A stretch of DNA of 64,000 nt, from assembly GCF_014982855.1 (NCBI RefSeq), contig NZ_JADCKF010000013.1, forward strand, positions 1 to 64,000, read 5' to 3'. Positions 41,149 to 49,475 of the stretch are shown here, piece after piece; the first letter of the stretch is position 1, and each line of letters opens with the position of its first letter. This stretch comes from Pseudoflavonifractor gallinarum (GTDB lineage: Bacteria; Bacillota; Clostridia; Oscillospirales; Oscillospiraceae). Under the pieces are notes generated by a model, which was not told the origin of the DNA, made no database searches, and saw nothing but the letters and a program-made list of their open reading frames with translations. A program made the translations under genes and the position numbers.

Positions 41149-44100
41149 TTAGGCAATGGGGGCTACGCCCAAGGTCATCTCTTCCAGTACTTCCAGCACC
41201 ATGCGCACTGTGTCCAGAGAGGTAAAGATGGTGGCACCATTTTCCACCGCACAACGGCGGATGAGGGTGCCGTCCTGGTAATGCTCCCCGGAGAGGATTG
41301 CGCGGGTATTGACCACACAGTTGATCCGTCCGCTGCGCAGATCCTGGAGGATCTGGTCATCGCCCTCGCAGATCTTACCGTAGACTCGGGTACGCAGACC
41401 GCGCTGCCGCAGGTATTGGGCGGTGGCCTGGGTGGCACAGAGACTGTACCCCAGCCGATAAAAGCGCTCGGCTAGAGGGAATGCTTCGGCCTTGTCCTCG
41501 TCCGCCACGGTGAAGAGAATGGTGCCGTGGTCGGCTACCCGCACCCCTGAGGCCTGGAGCGCCTTGTACATGGCGCGGGTCAGACTGGGATCGTACCCAA
41601 TGGCCTCGCCAGTGGACTTCATCTCGGGGGAGAGATAGGCATCCAGTCCGCTGAGTTTGGAGAAGGAGAAGGCGGGGGCCTTCACATACCAGCAGGCGGG
41701 ACGGACAGGGGGGCGGTCGGCATAGCCCTGTTCCTTGAGCGAGATGCCCAGCATGACCCGGGTGGCGATGTCGGCTAGCGGCAGGCCGGTAGCCTTGGAG
41801 AGGAAGGGGACCGTGCGGGAGGAGCGAGGGTTGACCTCGATGATGTAGACCCGGTCCTCTTTGTCCACAATAAACTGGATGTTGTAGAGGCCCTTGATGC
41901 CGATGCCGGGGCCCAGCTGGCGGGTATAGGCCTCGATCTGCTCCAGTGCCTTCGGAGAGACTGAGAAGGTGGGGAACACGCTGATCGAATCTCCAGAGTG
42001 AATACCCGTCCGCTCCACCAGTTCCATGACACCGGGGAGGAAGACGTCGGTGCCGTCGCAGATGGCGTCTACCTCCAGCTCCTTGCCGGTGATATACTGG
42101 TCCACCAGCACGGGCTGGTCCTCATTGACGGCGACCGCGGTGCGCAGGTAAGTGCGCAGGTCCTCCGGTTTGGAGACAATCTGCATGGCCCGGCCGCCCA
42201 GCACATAGCTGGGACGCACCAGGATGGGATAACCGATCTCGGCGGCGGCCTGCTCCCCGGCCTCCACACTGGTGACGGCCACACCCTTGGGCTGAGGAAT
42301 GCCGAGGGAGGAGAGTACCCGCTCAAAGGCGTCTCGGTTTTCGGCCCGCTCGATGGCTTCACAGTCGGTGCCGATGAGGGGCACCCCGCGCCGGGCCAGA
42401 GGCTCGGCCAGATTGACGGCAGTCTGTCCGCCCAGACAGGCCACGACGCCCAAGGGCTGTTCCAGCTCCACCACATTCATCACATCCTCCGGTGTGAGGG
42501 GCTCAAAGTAGAGCTTGTCGCTGGTGGTATAGTCGGTGGAGACCGTTTCGGGATTGTTATTCAGAAGAATGGCCTCATAGCCGTGGGCGCGGATGGTCTG
42601 GACCGCGTGGACAGTGGAGTAGTCAAACTCAATACCCTGCCCGATCCGGATGGGACCGGAGCCCAGGACCAGGATCTTGGGCCGGTCACTGACCCGGGAC
42701 TCGTTCTCTGCCTCATAGGTGGAGTAGAAGTAGGGAATGTAGCTGTCGAACTCGCTGGCACAGCTGTCGATCATCTTGTAGACCGGCAGGATGCCCTGCT
42801 CCTTCCGCAGGGCGCGGAGGGCGTCCTCTTCCATCCCCCAGGCCCGGGCGATCCAGGCATCGGAGAATCCAGCGCGCTTGGCCCGGAGGAGGACACCGGG
42901 GTCGCGGGGAGCGGCAGAGAGGGCCTGCTCCAGGGCTACGATGTTCCCCAGTTTATCCAGGAAAAAGGGGTCAATCTGGGTCCGGGCTGCAATGAGCCCG
43001 GGGTCCATGCCCAGGCGCAGCAGCTGAGCCACAGCATAGATCCGGTCGTCGGTGCCCAGAGTGATGTAGGAGAGAAGCTCCTCACCGGTCATGGGGTCAA
43101 ACTTGGGCAGGTGGAGGTGGCAGGCGCCGATCTCCAGAGAGCGTACCGCTTTGAGCAGGCTCTCCTCCACGGTGCGGCCCACGCTCATGACCTCGCCGGT
43201 CGCCTTCATCTGGGTGCCCAGGCGGTTGGAGGCGTCGGTAAACTTGTCAAAGGGGAAGCGGGGCATCTTGGTCACCACATAGTCCAGGGCGGGTTCAAAG
43301 CAGGCGGGCGTATTGGCCAGCTGGATCTCGTCCAGGTGCAGGCCCACGGCGATCTTGGCCGAGACCCGGGCAATGGGATAGCCGCTGGCCTTGGAGGCCA
43401 GGGCCGAGGAGCGGGAGACCCGGGGATTGACTTCAATGACATAGTAGCGGAAGGACTGGGGGTCCAGGGCAAACTGGACATTGCATCCGCCCTCGATGCG
43501 CAGGGCGCGGATGAGCCGCAGGGCGCTGTCCCGCAGGAGATGATATTCCTTGTTGGTCAGAGTCTGGCTGGGCGCCACCACGATGGAGTCGCCGGTGTGG
43601 ATGCCCACGGGGTCCAGATTCTCCATGTTGCAGATGGTGATGGCGGTATCGTTGGCATCCCGGATGACCTCGTATTCGATCTCTTTATAGCCCTTGATGC
43701 TTTTTTCCACCAGAACCTGTCCCACGGGGGAGAGCGCCAGGGCGTTGACCAGCAGGTCAGCACACTGCTGGGGATCGTCAGCAAAACCGCCGCCGGTGCC
43801 GCCCAGGGTGAAGGCGGGGCGCAGGACCACCGGATAGCCAATGGAATCCGCCGCGGCAAGTCCCTCCTCCACACTGTGGACGGTCTCGGAGGGGAGGACG
43901 GGCTCTCCCAGAGACTGGCACAGGGCCTTGAATTCCTCCCGGTCCTCCGCCCGGCGGATGCTCTCCCGGCTGGTGCCCAGCAGCTCCACGCCGCACTCCT
44001 CTAGCACGCCCAGGTCGGACAGCTCCATGGCCAGGTTGAGGCCGGTCTGCCCGCCGATGCCGGGGACCAGGGCGTCGGGGCGCTCCCGCCGGAGGATCCG

Positions 44101-44325
44101 GGCCACATATTCCGCGGTGAGAGGCTCCATATAGACCTTATCGGCCATGGCCGGGTCCGTCATAATGGTGGCCGGGTTGGAGTTGACCAGCAGGACCTCA
44201 TACCCCTCCTCCCGCAGGGCCAGGCAGGCCTGTGTGCCCGCATAGTCAAATTCGGCGGCCTGGCCGATGACGATGGGGCCGGAGCCGATGACCATGATCT
44301 TGTGAATGTCGGTACGCTTAGGCAT
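41149..44325 (-). CDS. carB: Carbamoyl-phosphate synthase large subunit
   Basis: A 1058-residue two-module ATP-grasp enzyme that makes carbamoyl phosphate from glutamine-derived ammonia, bicarbonate and two ATP, for arginine and pyrimidine synthesis. The first module starts VIGSGPIVIGQAAEFDYAGTQ. The second starts VLGSGPIRIGQGIEFDYSTVHA. The C-terminal allosteric domain contains FTVADEDKAEAFPLAERF. Length is normal. The ATG lies inside the end of carA (8-nt overlap) with GAAGGAGG upstream, giving translational coupling. It lies inside the dpaA-interrupting element. Confidence 0.97.
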   Translation of the reverse strand: MPKRTDIHKIMVIGSGPIVIGQAAEFDYAGTQACLALREEGYEVLLVNSNPATIMTDPAMADKVYMEPLTAEYVARILRRERPDALVPGIGGQTGLNLAMELSDLGVLEECGVELLGTSRESIRRAEDREEFKALCQSLGEPVLPSETVHSVEEGLAAADSIGYPVVLRPAFTLGGTGGGFADDPQQCADLLVNALALSPVGQVLVEKSIKGYKEIEYEVIRDANDTAITICNMENLDPVGIHTGDSIVVAPSQTLTNKEYHLLRDSALRLIRALRIEGGCNVQFALDPQSFRYYVIEVNPRVSRSSALASKASGYPIARVSAKIAVGLHLDEIQLANTPACFEPALDYVVTKMPRFPFDKFTDASNRLGTQMKATGEVMSVGRTVEESLLKAVRSLEIGACHLHLPKFDPMTGEELLSYITLGTDDRIYAVAQLLRLGMDPGLIAARTQIDPFFLDKLGNIVALEQALSAAPRDPGVLLRAKRAGFSDAWIARAWGMEEDALRALRKEQGILPVYKMIDSCASEFDSYIPYFYSTYEAENESRVSDRPKILVLGSGPIRIGQGIEFDYSTVHAVQTIRAHGYEAILLNNNPETVSTDYTTSDKLYFEPLTPEDVMNVVELEQPLGVVACLGGQTAVNLAEPLARRGVPLIGTDCEAIERAENRDAFERVLSSLGIPQPKGVAVTSVEAGEQAAAEIGYPILVRPSYVLGGRAMQIVSKPEDLRTYLRTAVAVNEDQPVLVDQYITGKELEVDAICDGTDVFLPGVMELVERTGIHSGDSISVFPTFSVSPKALEQIEAYTRQLGPGIGIKGLYNIQFIVDKEDRVYIIEVNPRSSRTVPFLSKATGLPLADIATRVMLGISLKEQGYADRPPVRPACWYVKAPAFSFSKLSGLDAYLSPEMKSTGEAIGYDPSLTRAMYKALQASGVRVADHGTILFTVADEDKAEAFPLAERFYRLGYSLCATQATAQYLRQRGLRTRVYGKICEGDDQILQDLRSGRINCVVNTRAILSGEHYQDGTLIRRCAVENGATIFTSLDTVRMVLEVLEEMTLGVAPIA

Positions 44326-45412
44326 GGGTCTTGTCCTCCTTCATGAGCTCGATAAACTGGTCAAACAGGTAGCCGCTGTCCTGGGGACCGGGGGCACTCT
44401 CCGGGTGGTACTGAACGCTGAAGATTCGTTCTTCGGGGCAGGCCACGCCCTCCACCGTGCCGTCCAACAGGTTGGTGTGGGTGGGGATGAGACCGGTGCC
44501 CGCCAGCGAGTCGGCATCCACCGCATAGCTGTGATTCTGGCTGGTGATCTCGATCTTGCCGTCGGAGAGTCGGAGGACGGGGTGATTACCGCCGCGGTGG
44601 CCAAATTTGAGCTTATAGGTACGTCCGCCGAAGGCCAGGGAGATGAGCTGATGTCCCAGACAGATGCCAAAAATGGGCCAGCGCCCCCGGATGGCGCGGA
44701 TGAGCTCGATCACGGGCCCCACATCCTCCGGGTCACCTGGGCCGTTGGAGAAGAAGACCCCATCGGGCTGGTAGAGGGCAATCTCCTCCGCGGTGGTGTT
44801 CCAGGGCACTACGGTCACGTTGCAGCCCCGGCGGTTCAGGCTGCGGATGATATTGAGCTTGATGCCGCAGTCCACCGCCACCACATGAAAGCGGTGGTCG
44901 GCGGTGCGGGCATACCAGCGCTTTTTACAGCTCACCCGGGAGACGGCGTCCCGTGGTACCGGAGTGGCGCGCAGGCGGGCCAGGGCGGCCTCCCGGGGGA
45001 CGTCGGCCCCGGTGAGAATGGCCCGTCGGCTGCCGTGGGCACGGATGGAGCGGGTGAGCTGCCGGGTATCCACGCCCCAGAGCCCGGGAATGCCGTTCTC
45101 CTCCAAAATCTCCGAGAGGGTCTTGGTGTAGCGGAAATTGCTGGGGCGGTCGTTGTATTCCCGGACCACCAGTGCGCCGATGGTGGGAAAACGGGTCTCA
45201 AAATCCTCGTCGGTGATACCGTAATTTCCGATCAGGGGATAGGTCATCACCACCATCTGGTCGGTATAGGAGGGATCGGATACGATCTCCTGATATCCCA
45301 CCATGGAGGTGTTGAAGACCAGCTCGCACACCCGGTCGGCGGGATAGCCGAATCCGTGGCCGTAATACTCGCTGCCGTCCTCCAGGACCAGCTTTCGTTC
45401 CAGTGTTTGCAT
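44318..45412 (-). CDS. carA: Carbamoyl-phosphate synthase small subunit (glutaminase)
   Basis: A 364-residue glutamine amidotransferase subunit. The N-terminal domain starts KLVLEDGSEYYGHGFG. The class I GATase domain has VAVDCGIKLNIIRSL, the oxyanion SNGPGDPED, the nucleophile Cys in FGICLGHQL, and the His/Glu pair in QYHPESAPGPQD. A frame to 45481 runs through the attenuator; the ATG at 45412, after GAAAGGA, matches family length. Expression passes through an upstream leader-peptide terminator (45444-45568). Confidence 0.96.
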   Translation of the reverse strand: MQTLERKLVLEDGSEYYGHGFGYPADRVCELVFNTSMVGYQEIVSDPSYTDQMVVMTYPLIGNYGITDEDFETRFPTIGALVVREYNDRPSNFRYTKTLSEILEENGIPGLWGVDTRQLTRSIRAHGSRRAILTGADVPREAALARLRATPVPRDAVSRVSCKKRWYARTADHRFHVVAVDCGIKLNIIRSLNRRGCNVTVVPWNTTAEEIALYQPDGVFFSNGPGDPEDVGPVIELIRAIRGRWPIFGICLGHQLISLAFGGRTYKLKFGHRGGNHPVLRLSDGKIEITSQNHSYAVDADSLAGTGLIPTHTNLLDGTVEGVACPEERIFSVQYHPESAPGPQDSGYLFDQFIELMKEDKTHA

Positions 45413-45443
45413 GGGTGTCATCCTTTCTCTCAGAGGCGTGGGC

Positions 45444-45480
45444 AAAAAAAGGACGGTGGGCAAATATGCCACACCGTCCA
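45444..45480 (-). terminator. Attenuator terminator in the carAB leader
   Basis: On the minus strand, GGACGGTG pairs with CACCGTCC, extended by GGCA with TGCC, and is followed by seven T residues. It starts 5 nt after the leader-peptide stop codon and ends 31 nt before the carA start. Confidence 0.9.
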
Positions 45481-45484
45481 ATGC

Positions 45485-45568
45485 CTATAAGACATCATTT
45501 TCCAGGAGGAAGAAAGACTGGGGGAAGAACGCCTTGACCAGATTCATGGTGTTCTTGCTGCTGCCCAT
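45485..45568 (-). CDS. carAB leader peptide (27 codons)
   Basis: A minus-strand ATG at 45568 with GGAGGTG 8 nt upstream opens a 27-codon frame beginning MGSSKNTMNL and ending in a TAG at 45487-45485. The middle encodes KAFFPQSFFLLEN from a run of RNA that is almost all U and C (about 45526-45502). A ribosome reaching the stop would cover the 5' arm of the terminator that starts 5 nt on. This is the logic of the enterobacterial pyrBI attenuator, where low UTP stalls polymerase in such a tract. No PyrR-type binding loop was seen. Confidence 0.75.
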   Translation of the reverse strand: MGSSKNTMNLVKAFFPQSFFLLENDVL

Positions 45569-45603
45569 ACTTTGCTCACCTCCGGGAATTTGCATTGTGC
45601 GAT

Positions 45604-45632
45604 ATTGTACGGAAAAGAAAGTATACTGTCAA
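45604..45632 (-). promoter_or_regulatory. Sigma-A promoter of carAB
   Basis: On the minus strand, TTGACA (45632-45627), 17-bp spacer, TACAAT (45609-45604). Confidence 0.88.
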
Positions 45633-45694
45633 GTATAAAGTTTATTCTTTATAGGAGTGAACAAGAAAAGGGCGGGAAACGCCCCGCAGGATGG

Positions 45695-45723
45695 TTGCGG
45701 CAGGGCAGCACAGAGGGTATAAT
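45695..45723 (+). promoter_or_regulatory. Promoter of the mutarotase-like gene
   Basis: TTGCGG (45695-45700), 17-bp spacer, TATAAT (45718-45723). Confidence 0.7.
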
Positions 45724-45778
45724 AAAATGCAAAAAGGCCGCGCTGCTCGGCCTTCTGGAGCAAGGAGGACAGATTGTC

Positions 45779-46648
45779 ATGGAATATGAACTGAGCCGCG
45801 ACGGCATGACCATCCGGGTGGCGGAGATGGGGGCCGAGATCCAGTCGTTCACGGCCTGCGGCAGAGAGTGGATGTGGAGCGGGGACCCATCTGTGTGGGG
45901 ACGGCATGCCCCAGCCTGTTTCCCCTGGTGCGGGCGGCTGAAGGACGGCTATTTTGAGCAGGACGGCGTGCGCTATGAGAACGGCCCCCACGGTTTTGCC
46001 CGGGAGTATCCCCATACCCTGGTCGGGCAGGATGGGGCGTCCCTCACCTTCCGGCTGGACTGGAATGAGGAGACCTGGAAGCGCTATCCCTGGAAATTCC
46101 GGCTGGAGACGGAGTACCGGCTGGTGGAGGGGGTCCTCTCCTCCACCTATCGGGTCTATAACCTGGATGAGCGGGAGATGCCCTTTCAGGCGGGGTTCCA
46201 CTATGCCCTCGCCCTCCCGCTGACGCCGGGAGGACAGACCGAGGACCACGAGCTGCGCTTTGCCGGCGTGGAGGAGCCCGAGGAGATCCTGACGCTGGAG
46301 GGCGGACTGGTCAGCGGACGCCGTCCCCGTTTTACCGGAATGGACCATGTGAAGCTGGACGACCACCTGTTTGATCAGGACTCCATCTGCCTGTCCGGGC
46401 TGCGCACTCCCTGGATCGAGCTGGCCAGCCGGACTGGGGAGACGGCCATCCGTCTGGGCATGGAGGGCTTCCCCTACGTGCTCTTCTGGTCCAAGCCCGG
46501 CCCGATGCGCTTTGTGTGCATTGAGCCCTGGCATGGTCTGCCGGACGATGCACAGGGGGATCACAATCTCTTCCACCGCCCCGGCATCCGGGTGCTGGGA
46601 CCGGGGGAATCCTTTACCTGTACCCAGACACTGACACCGCAGGGATAA
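45779..46648 (+). CDS. Aldose 1-epimerase family protein (LacX-like)
   Basis: A 289-residue galactose-mutarotase-fold protein. The conserved substrate-site features are GPHGFAR (the catalytic His), NLDEREMPFQAGFHYAL (the second His region) and FVCIEPWHGLPD (the Glu general base). This arrangement fits the LacX/YeaD-like branch, acting on an undefined aldose or aldose phosphate. The frame is open upstream, but the ATG at 45779, after AGGAGG, starts the conserved domain. It is monocistronic between promoter and terminator. Confidence 0.88.
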   Translation: MEYELSRDGMTIRVAEMGAEIQSFTACGREWMWSGDPSVWGRHAPACFPWCGRLKDGYFEQDGVRYENGPHGFAREYPHTLVGQDGASLTFRLDWNEETWKRYPWKFRLETEYRLVEGVLSSTYRVYNLDEREMPFQAGFHYALALPLTPGGQTEDHELRFAGVEEPEEILTLEGGLVSGRRPRFTGMDHVKLDDHLFDQDSICLSGLRTPWIELASRTGETAIRLGMEGFPYVLFWSKPGPMRFVCIEPWHGLPDDAQGDHNLFHRPGIRVLGPGESFTCTQTLTPQG

Positions 46649-46650
46649 AA

Positions 46651-46694
46651 CAAAAGGCCGCCGGGATGGAATTCCATCCCGGCGGCCTTTTGTA
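46651..46694. terminator. Convergent terminator (mutarotase-like gene and dapH)
   Basis: A 42-bp perfect dyad starting CAAAAGGCCGCCGGG, with T-rich edges on both strands. Confidence 0.88.
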
Positions 46695-46704
46695 TCCAGT
46701 TGGC

Positions 46705-47400
46705 TTAGAGGGTGCGCAGAGCGTCCTGGAGGGCGGTCTTCTGCGAGGTGCCTGCATCCTTGTGCTCCTTGATGATACGGGCGGGCACACCGGCCACCAC
46801 GGCTCCGGAGGGAACGTCCTCGATGACCACGCTGCCCGCGGCCACGACAGCGCCCTGCCCCACGTGTACCCCCTCAATGAGGACGGCGTTGGCCCCGATG
46901 AGGACGTCGTCCTCCACAATGACGGGTACTGCACTGGCGGGCTCCACCACGCCGGCCAGTACCGCGCCGGCTCCCACATGGCAGTTGCGGCCCACCGTGG
47001 CCCGGCCGCCCAGCACCGCGCCCATGTCGATCATGGTGCCGGAGCCCACCACGGCGCCGATATTGAGGATGGCGCCCATCATGATGACCGCATTGTCGCC
47101 GATCTCCACCTGGTCCCGGATGATGGCACCCGGCTCAATGCGGGCATTGATGCCCTTCAGATCCAGCAGGGGAATGGCGGAATTGCGGCAGCTGTTCTCC
47201 ACCACCAGATCGTCGATGCGCTCGGCATTGGCGGCCAGGATGGGGCCCAGCTCCTTCCAGTCCCCGAAGATGACTTTGTCCCCGACGCCGAACACCTGGG
47301 CCGAGCCGTAGTCGATGGGGGCTTTTTCCCGGAGGGTGACCTTGACGGGGGTCTTCTTCTCCGCCTGTGCAATATAGTGAATGATTTCCTGTGCGTCCAT
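46705..47400 (-). CDS. dapH: Tetrahydrodipicolinate N-acetyltransferase
   Basis: A 231-residue left-handed-beta-helix acyltransferase of the acetylase branch of lysine/meso-diaminopimelate synthesis. It starts [21 protein letters not shown] and contains hexapeptide repeats ([25 protein letters not shown] and onward) ending with the AGVPARIIK motif. The larger upstream frame is not used; the ATG at 47400 follows GAAGGATC. Length agrees with B. subtilis DapH (about 236). It is the third gene of the lysine-riboswitch operon dapA-dapB-dapH. Confidence 0.94.
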   Translation of the reverse strand: MDAQEIIHYIAQAEKKTPVKVTLREKAPIDYGSAQVFGVGDKVIFGDWKELGPILAANAERIDDLVVENSCRNSAIPLLDLKGINARIEPGAIIRDQVEIGDNAVIMMGAILNIGAVVGSGTMIDMGAVLGGRATVGRNCHVGAGAVLAGVVEPASAVPVIVEDDVLIGANAVLIEGVHVGQGAVVAAGSVVIEDVPSGAVVAGVPARIIKEHKDAGTSQKTALQDALRTL

Positions 47401-47416
47401 GTATGATCCTTCTTTC

Positions 47417-48151
47417 TCAGGGTTGATGGGGAGTGGGGAAGAGCAGGTCCTCCAGAGCGTAGAAGCCGGGCTCTCTGCTGACAAGGAGCCGTGCGGCCCG
47501 GAGGGCCCCGGCGGCAAAAATAGAGCGGTTGTCGGCCCGATGGCTCAGATGGAGCTCCTCCTGGGGGCCGAAAAAGGAGACCGTATGGGCGCCCGCCACC
47601 GTGCCGCCCCGGAGGGCGTGGACCCCGATCTCCCGGGGAAAACGGCGGGCGGAGCGCCCCTCCCGGCCGTAGACGGTGGAGTAGGTGTGCCCAGGATCCA
47701 CCGCCTCCAGCAGAAGTTTGGCGGTGCCGCTGGGGGCGTCAGCCTTCTGATTGTGGTGGGTCTCCACGATTTCGATGTCAAAAGCGTCTCCAAGCACTTC
47801 TGCAGCCTGGGCGGCCAGGCGGCGAAGGACCGCGATGCCGATGGAGAAGTTGGCGCTGTGCAGTACGGGCGCGTAGTTGCCCAGCTGGCGGAGCAGGTCC
47901 ATCTGCTGGGGAAGATAGCCGGTGGTGCCGCTGACCAGGGGAGTGCCGGTACGGCGGACATACCCGGCCACCGCGCACAGACTGTCCGGCGCGGAAAAAT
48001 CCACGATGACGTCGGCCGGGGGAGCCGTGCGCTCCAGATCACTCAGGTTGGTGCGGTGGAAGGCGGCCAGAATGGTGAGATCCTCCTCCTGTTCCACCAG
48101 GGTGCGGAGCATGGTGCCCATCCGGCCGGTGCCGACCAGAAGGAGGTTCAT
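47417..48151 (-). CDS. dapB: 4-Hydroxy-tetrahydrodipicolinate reductase
   Basis: A 244-residue NAD(P)H-dependent reductase making tetrahydrodipicolinate. The Rossmann start is [24 protein letters not shown] and the catalytic/substrate region [19 protein letters not shown] (the His-His and Lys residues) are classic. It is slightly shorter than the E. coli protein. Its ATG overlaps the dapA stop by four bases. This enzyme competes with dipicolinate synthase (DpaAB) for the DapA product. Confidence 0.95.
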   Translation of the reverse strand: MNLLLVGTGRMGTMLRTLVEQEEDLTILAAFHRTNLSDLERTAPPADVIVDFSAPDSLCAVAGYVRRTGTPLVSGTTGYLPQQMDLLRQLGNYAPVLHSANFSIGIAVLRRLAAQAAEVLGDAFDIEIVETHHNQKADAPSGTAKLLLEAVDPGHTYSTVYGREGRSARRFPREIGVHALRGGTVAGAHTVSFFGPQEELHLSHRADNRSIFAAGALRAARLLVSREPGFYALEDLLFPTPHQP

Positions 48152-49038
48152 GCCAGAACACCTGCCTTTTCCATGGCCTCCCGCAGAGCGGCGCGGGGAC
48201 CCTCCGACATGGTGGTCAGAGGCAGCCGGTAGCCGCCCACCTCCATGCCCATGAGGTTGAGGGCCTCCTTCACCGGGACGGGATTGACCTCCAGGAACAG
48301 GCCGTTGATGACATCCAGATAGCGCAGCTGGGTCTCCAGGGCGGCAGCGCGGTCCCCGCGGAGGTAGTTCCACACCATATCGTGGATCTCCCGGGGCAGG
48401 ATGTTGGCGGCCACCGAGATCACGCCGCTGGAACCCAGCGCCATCATGGGCAGGACGATGTCGTCGTTGCCGGAATACATGAGAAAATCATCCGAGAGAT
48501 AGCGGGCGATCTTGGTGGCATAGCTCAGGCTGCCCGAGGCCTCCTTGATGCCCACGATGTTGGGGTGGACCGACAGGCGGCGCACCACGTTTTCCGAGAT
48601 GGAGCAGCCGGTCCGTCCGGGCACATTGTAGAGAATACAGGGGATGTGGACTGCGTCGGCCACCGTCTTGAAGTGGAGGTACATGCCCTCCTCGTTGGTC
48701 TTGTTGTAGTAGGGGGTGATGAGGAGCAGACCGTCCACCCCCAGACGCTCAAAGCTCAGGCTCTTTTCCACCATGGTCTCGGTGCAGTTGGAGCCGCTGC
48801 CCGCGATGACCGGGACACGGCCGGCCACCCGCTCGACAGTGTAGGCGCAGACCGCGTCGTCCTCCTCGTGGGTCATGGTGGAGGACTCGCCAGTGGTGCC
48901 CAGAATGAGGATGGCATCGGTCTGGTTGGCCAGATGGAAGTCGATCAGCTCCCCCAGCTTTTCAAAATTGACCGATCCATCGGGGTGGAAGGGGGTGATC
49001 AGGGCAACGATGGAACCTTGGATGTGTCTGGCGTTCAT
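48148..49038 (-). CDS. dapA: 4-Hydroxy-tetrahydrodipicolinate synthase
   Basis: A 296-residue TIM-barrel aldolase condensing pyruvate with aspartate semialdehyde. ILGTTGESSTMTHEE carries the conserved GTTGE loop. The catalytic Tyr lies in LLITPYYNKTNEEG and the Schiff-base Lys in NIVGIKEASG. The ATG at 49038 follows GAAAGGAG; a longer frame reads into the riboswitch terminator and is rejected. Its product is the substrate for both DapB and, in the mother cell, DpaAB. It lies inside the dpaA-interrupting element. Confidence 0.96.
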   Translation of the reverse strand: MNARHIQGSIVALITPFHPDGSVNFEKLGELIDFHLANQTDAILILGTTGESSTMTHEEDDAVCAYTVERVAGRVPVIAGSGSNCTETMVEKSLSFERLGVDGLLLITPYYNKTNEEGMYLHFKTVADAVHIPCILYNVPGRTGCSISENVVRRLSVHPNIVGIKEASGSLSYATKIARYLSDDFLMYSGNDDIVLPMMALGSSGVISVAANILPREIHDMVWNYLRGDRAAALETQLRYLDVINGLFLEVNPVPVKEALNLMGMEVGGYRLPLTTMSEGPRAALREAMEKAGVLA

Positions 49039-49103
49039 GTGAAAGACTCCTTTCTCGAATGGCGGACAGATGCCGCGATGCGGACAGAGGAGCGGACACA
49101 AAA

Positions 49104-49138
49104 CAAAAAACGCCAGTAGGGCTATGCCTTACTGACGG
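49104..49138 (-). terminator. Expression-platform terminator of the lysine riboswitch
   Basis: On the minus strand, a stem of the GTCAGTA-GGC / GCC-TACTGGC type closes a short loop and is followed by TTTTTTG, 66 nt before the dapA start. Confidence 0.82.
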
Positions 49139-49176
49139 CCCAGGCTCTCCGGTGCATTTGGGGAGAAACCTGCAGT

Positions 49177-49340
49177 AAGGATAGCACTCCCGCGGGTCAT
49201 CCCCGCAGACAGTGCCGCAGATCTTCTCCACGGCCCCACCCGGCCGCCGTGCCCGGCGTCCGAATTCGGCAGGTTCGCCTCCGCCCGGGATCGCTGTCTG
49301 CCGACTCCCCCGGGGTATTCTCACCTGCGCCTCTATCCTG
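49177..49340 (-). ncRNA. Lysine riboswitch (L-box)
   Basis: On the minus strand the P1 arms AGGATAG (near 49339) and CTATCCTT (near 49177) close a GC-rich multi-helix RNA. The L-box hallmarks GATAGAGGCGC at the 5' side and GGAGTGCTATCC at the 3' side are present, with a CACTGTC-like segment before the latter. Followed by a terminator and dapA, it should turn the operon off when lysine is plentiful. Confidence 0.85.
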
Positions 49341-49350
49341 AGTTTGGCCT

Positions 49351-49379
49351 ATTTTAGCACGGCGCTGCTTTAGTGTCAA
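49351..49379 (-). promoter_or_regulatory. Sigma-A promoter of dapABH
   Basis: On the minus strand, TTGACA (49379-49374), 17-bp spacer, TAAAAT (49356-49351). Confidence 0.85.
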
Positions 49380-49402
49380 GAAGTTTTTTCTGCGAATTTC
49401 AC

Positions 49403-49431
49403 TTGCACCCGGCGTCCTGGGACCGTATAAT
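49403..49431 (+). promoter_or_regulatory. Sigma-A promoter of the M20 deacetylase gene
   Basis: TTGCAC (49403-49408), 17-bp spacer, TATAAT (49426-49431). It is divergent from the dapA promoter about 25 bp away. Confidence 0.82.
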
Positions 49432-49475
49432 AGCGGACAAAGAAACCGCGTCTGCGGGGAAATGAGGGATGTAAC

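Noticed and set aside
41998-44004. 668-codon plus-strand frame opposite carB, and similar long frames opposite ftsH, htpG, opp genes and the LPQTG gene
   Set aside because: Antisense to unambiguous genes, low-complexity composition, no start signals.
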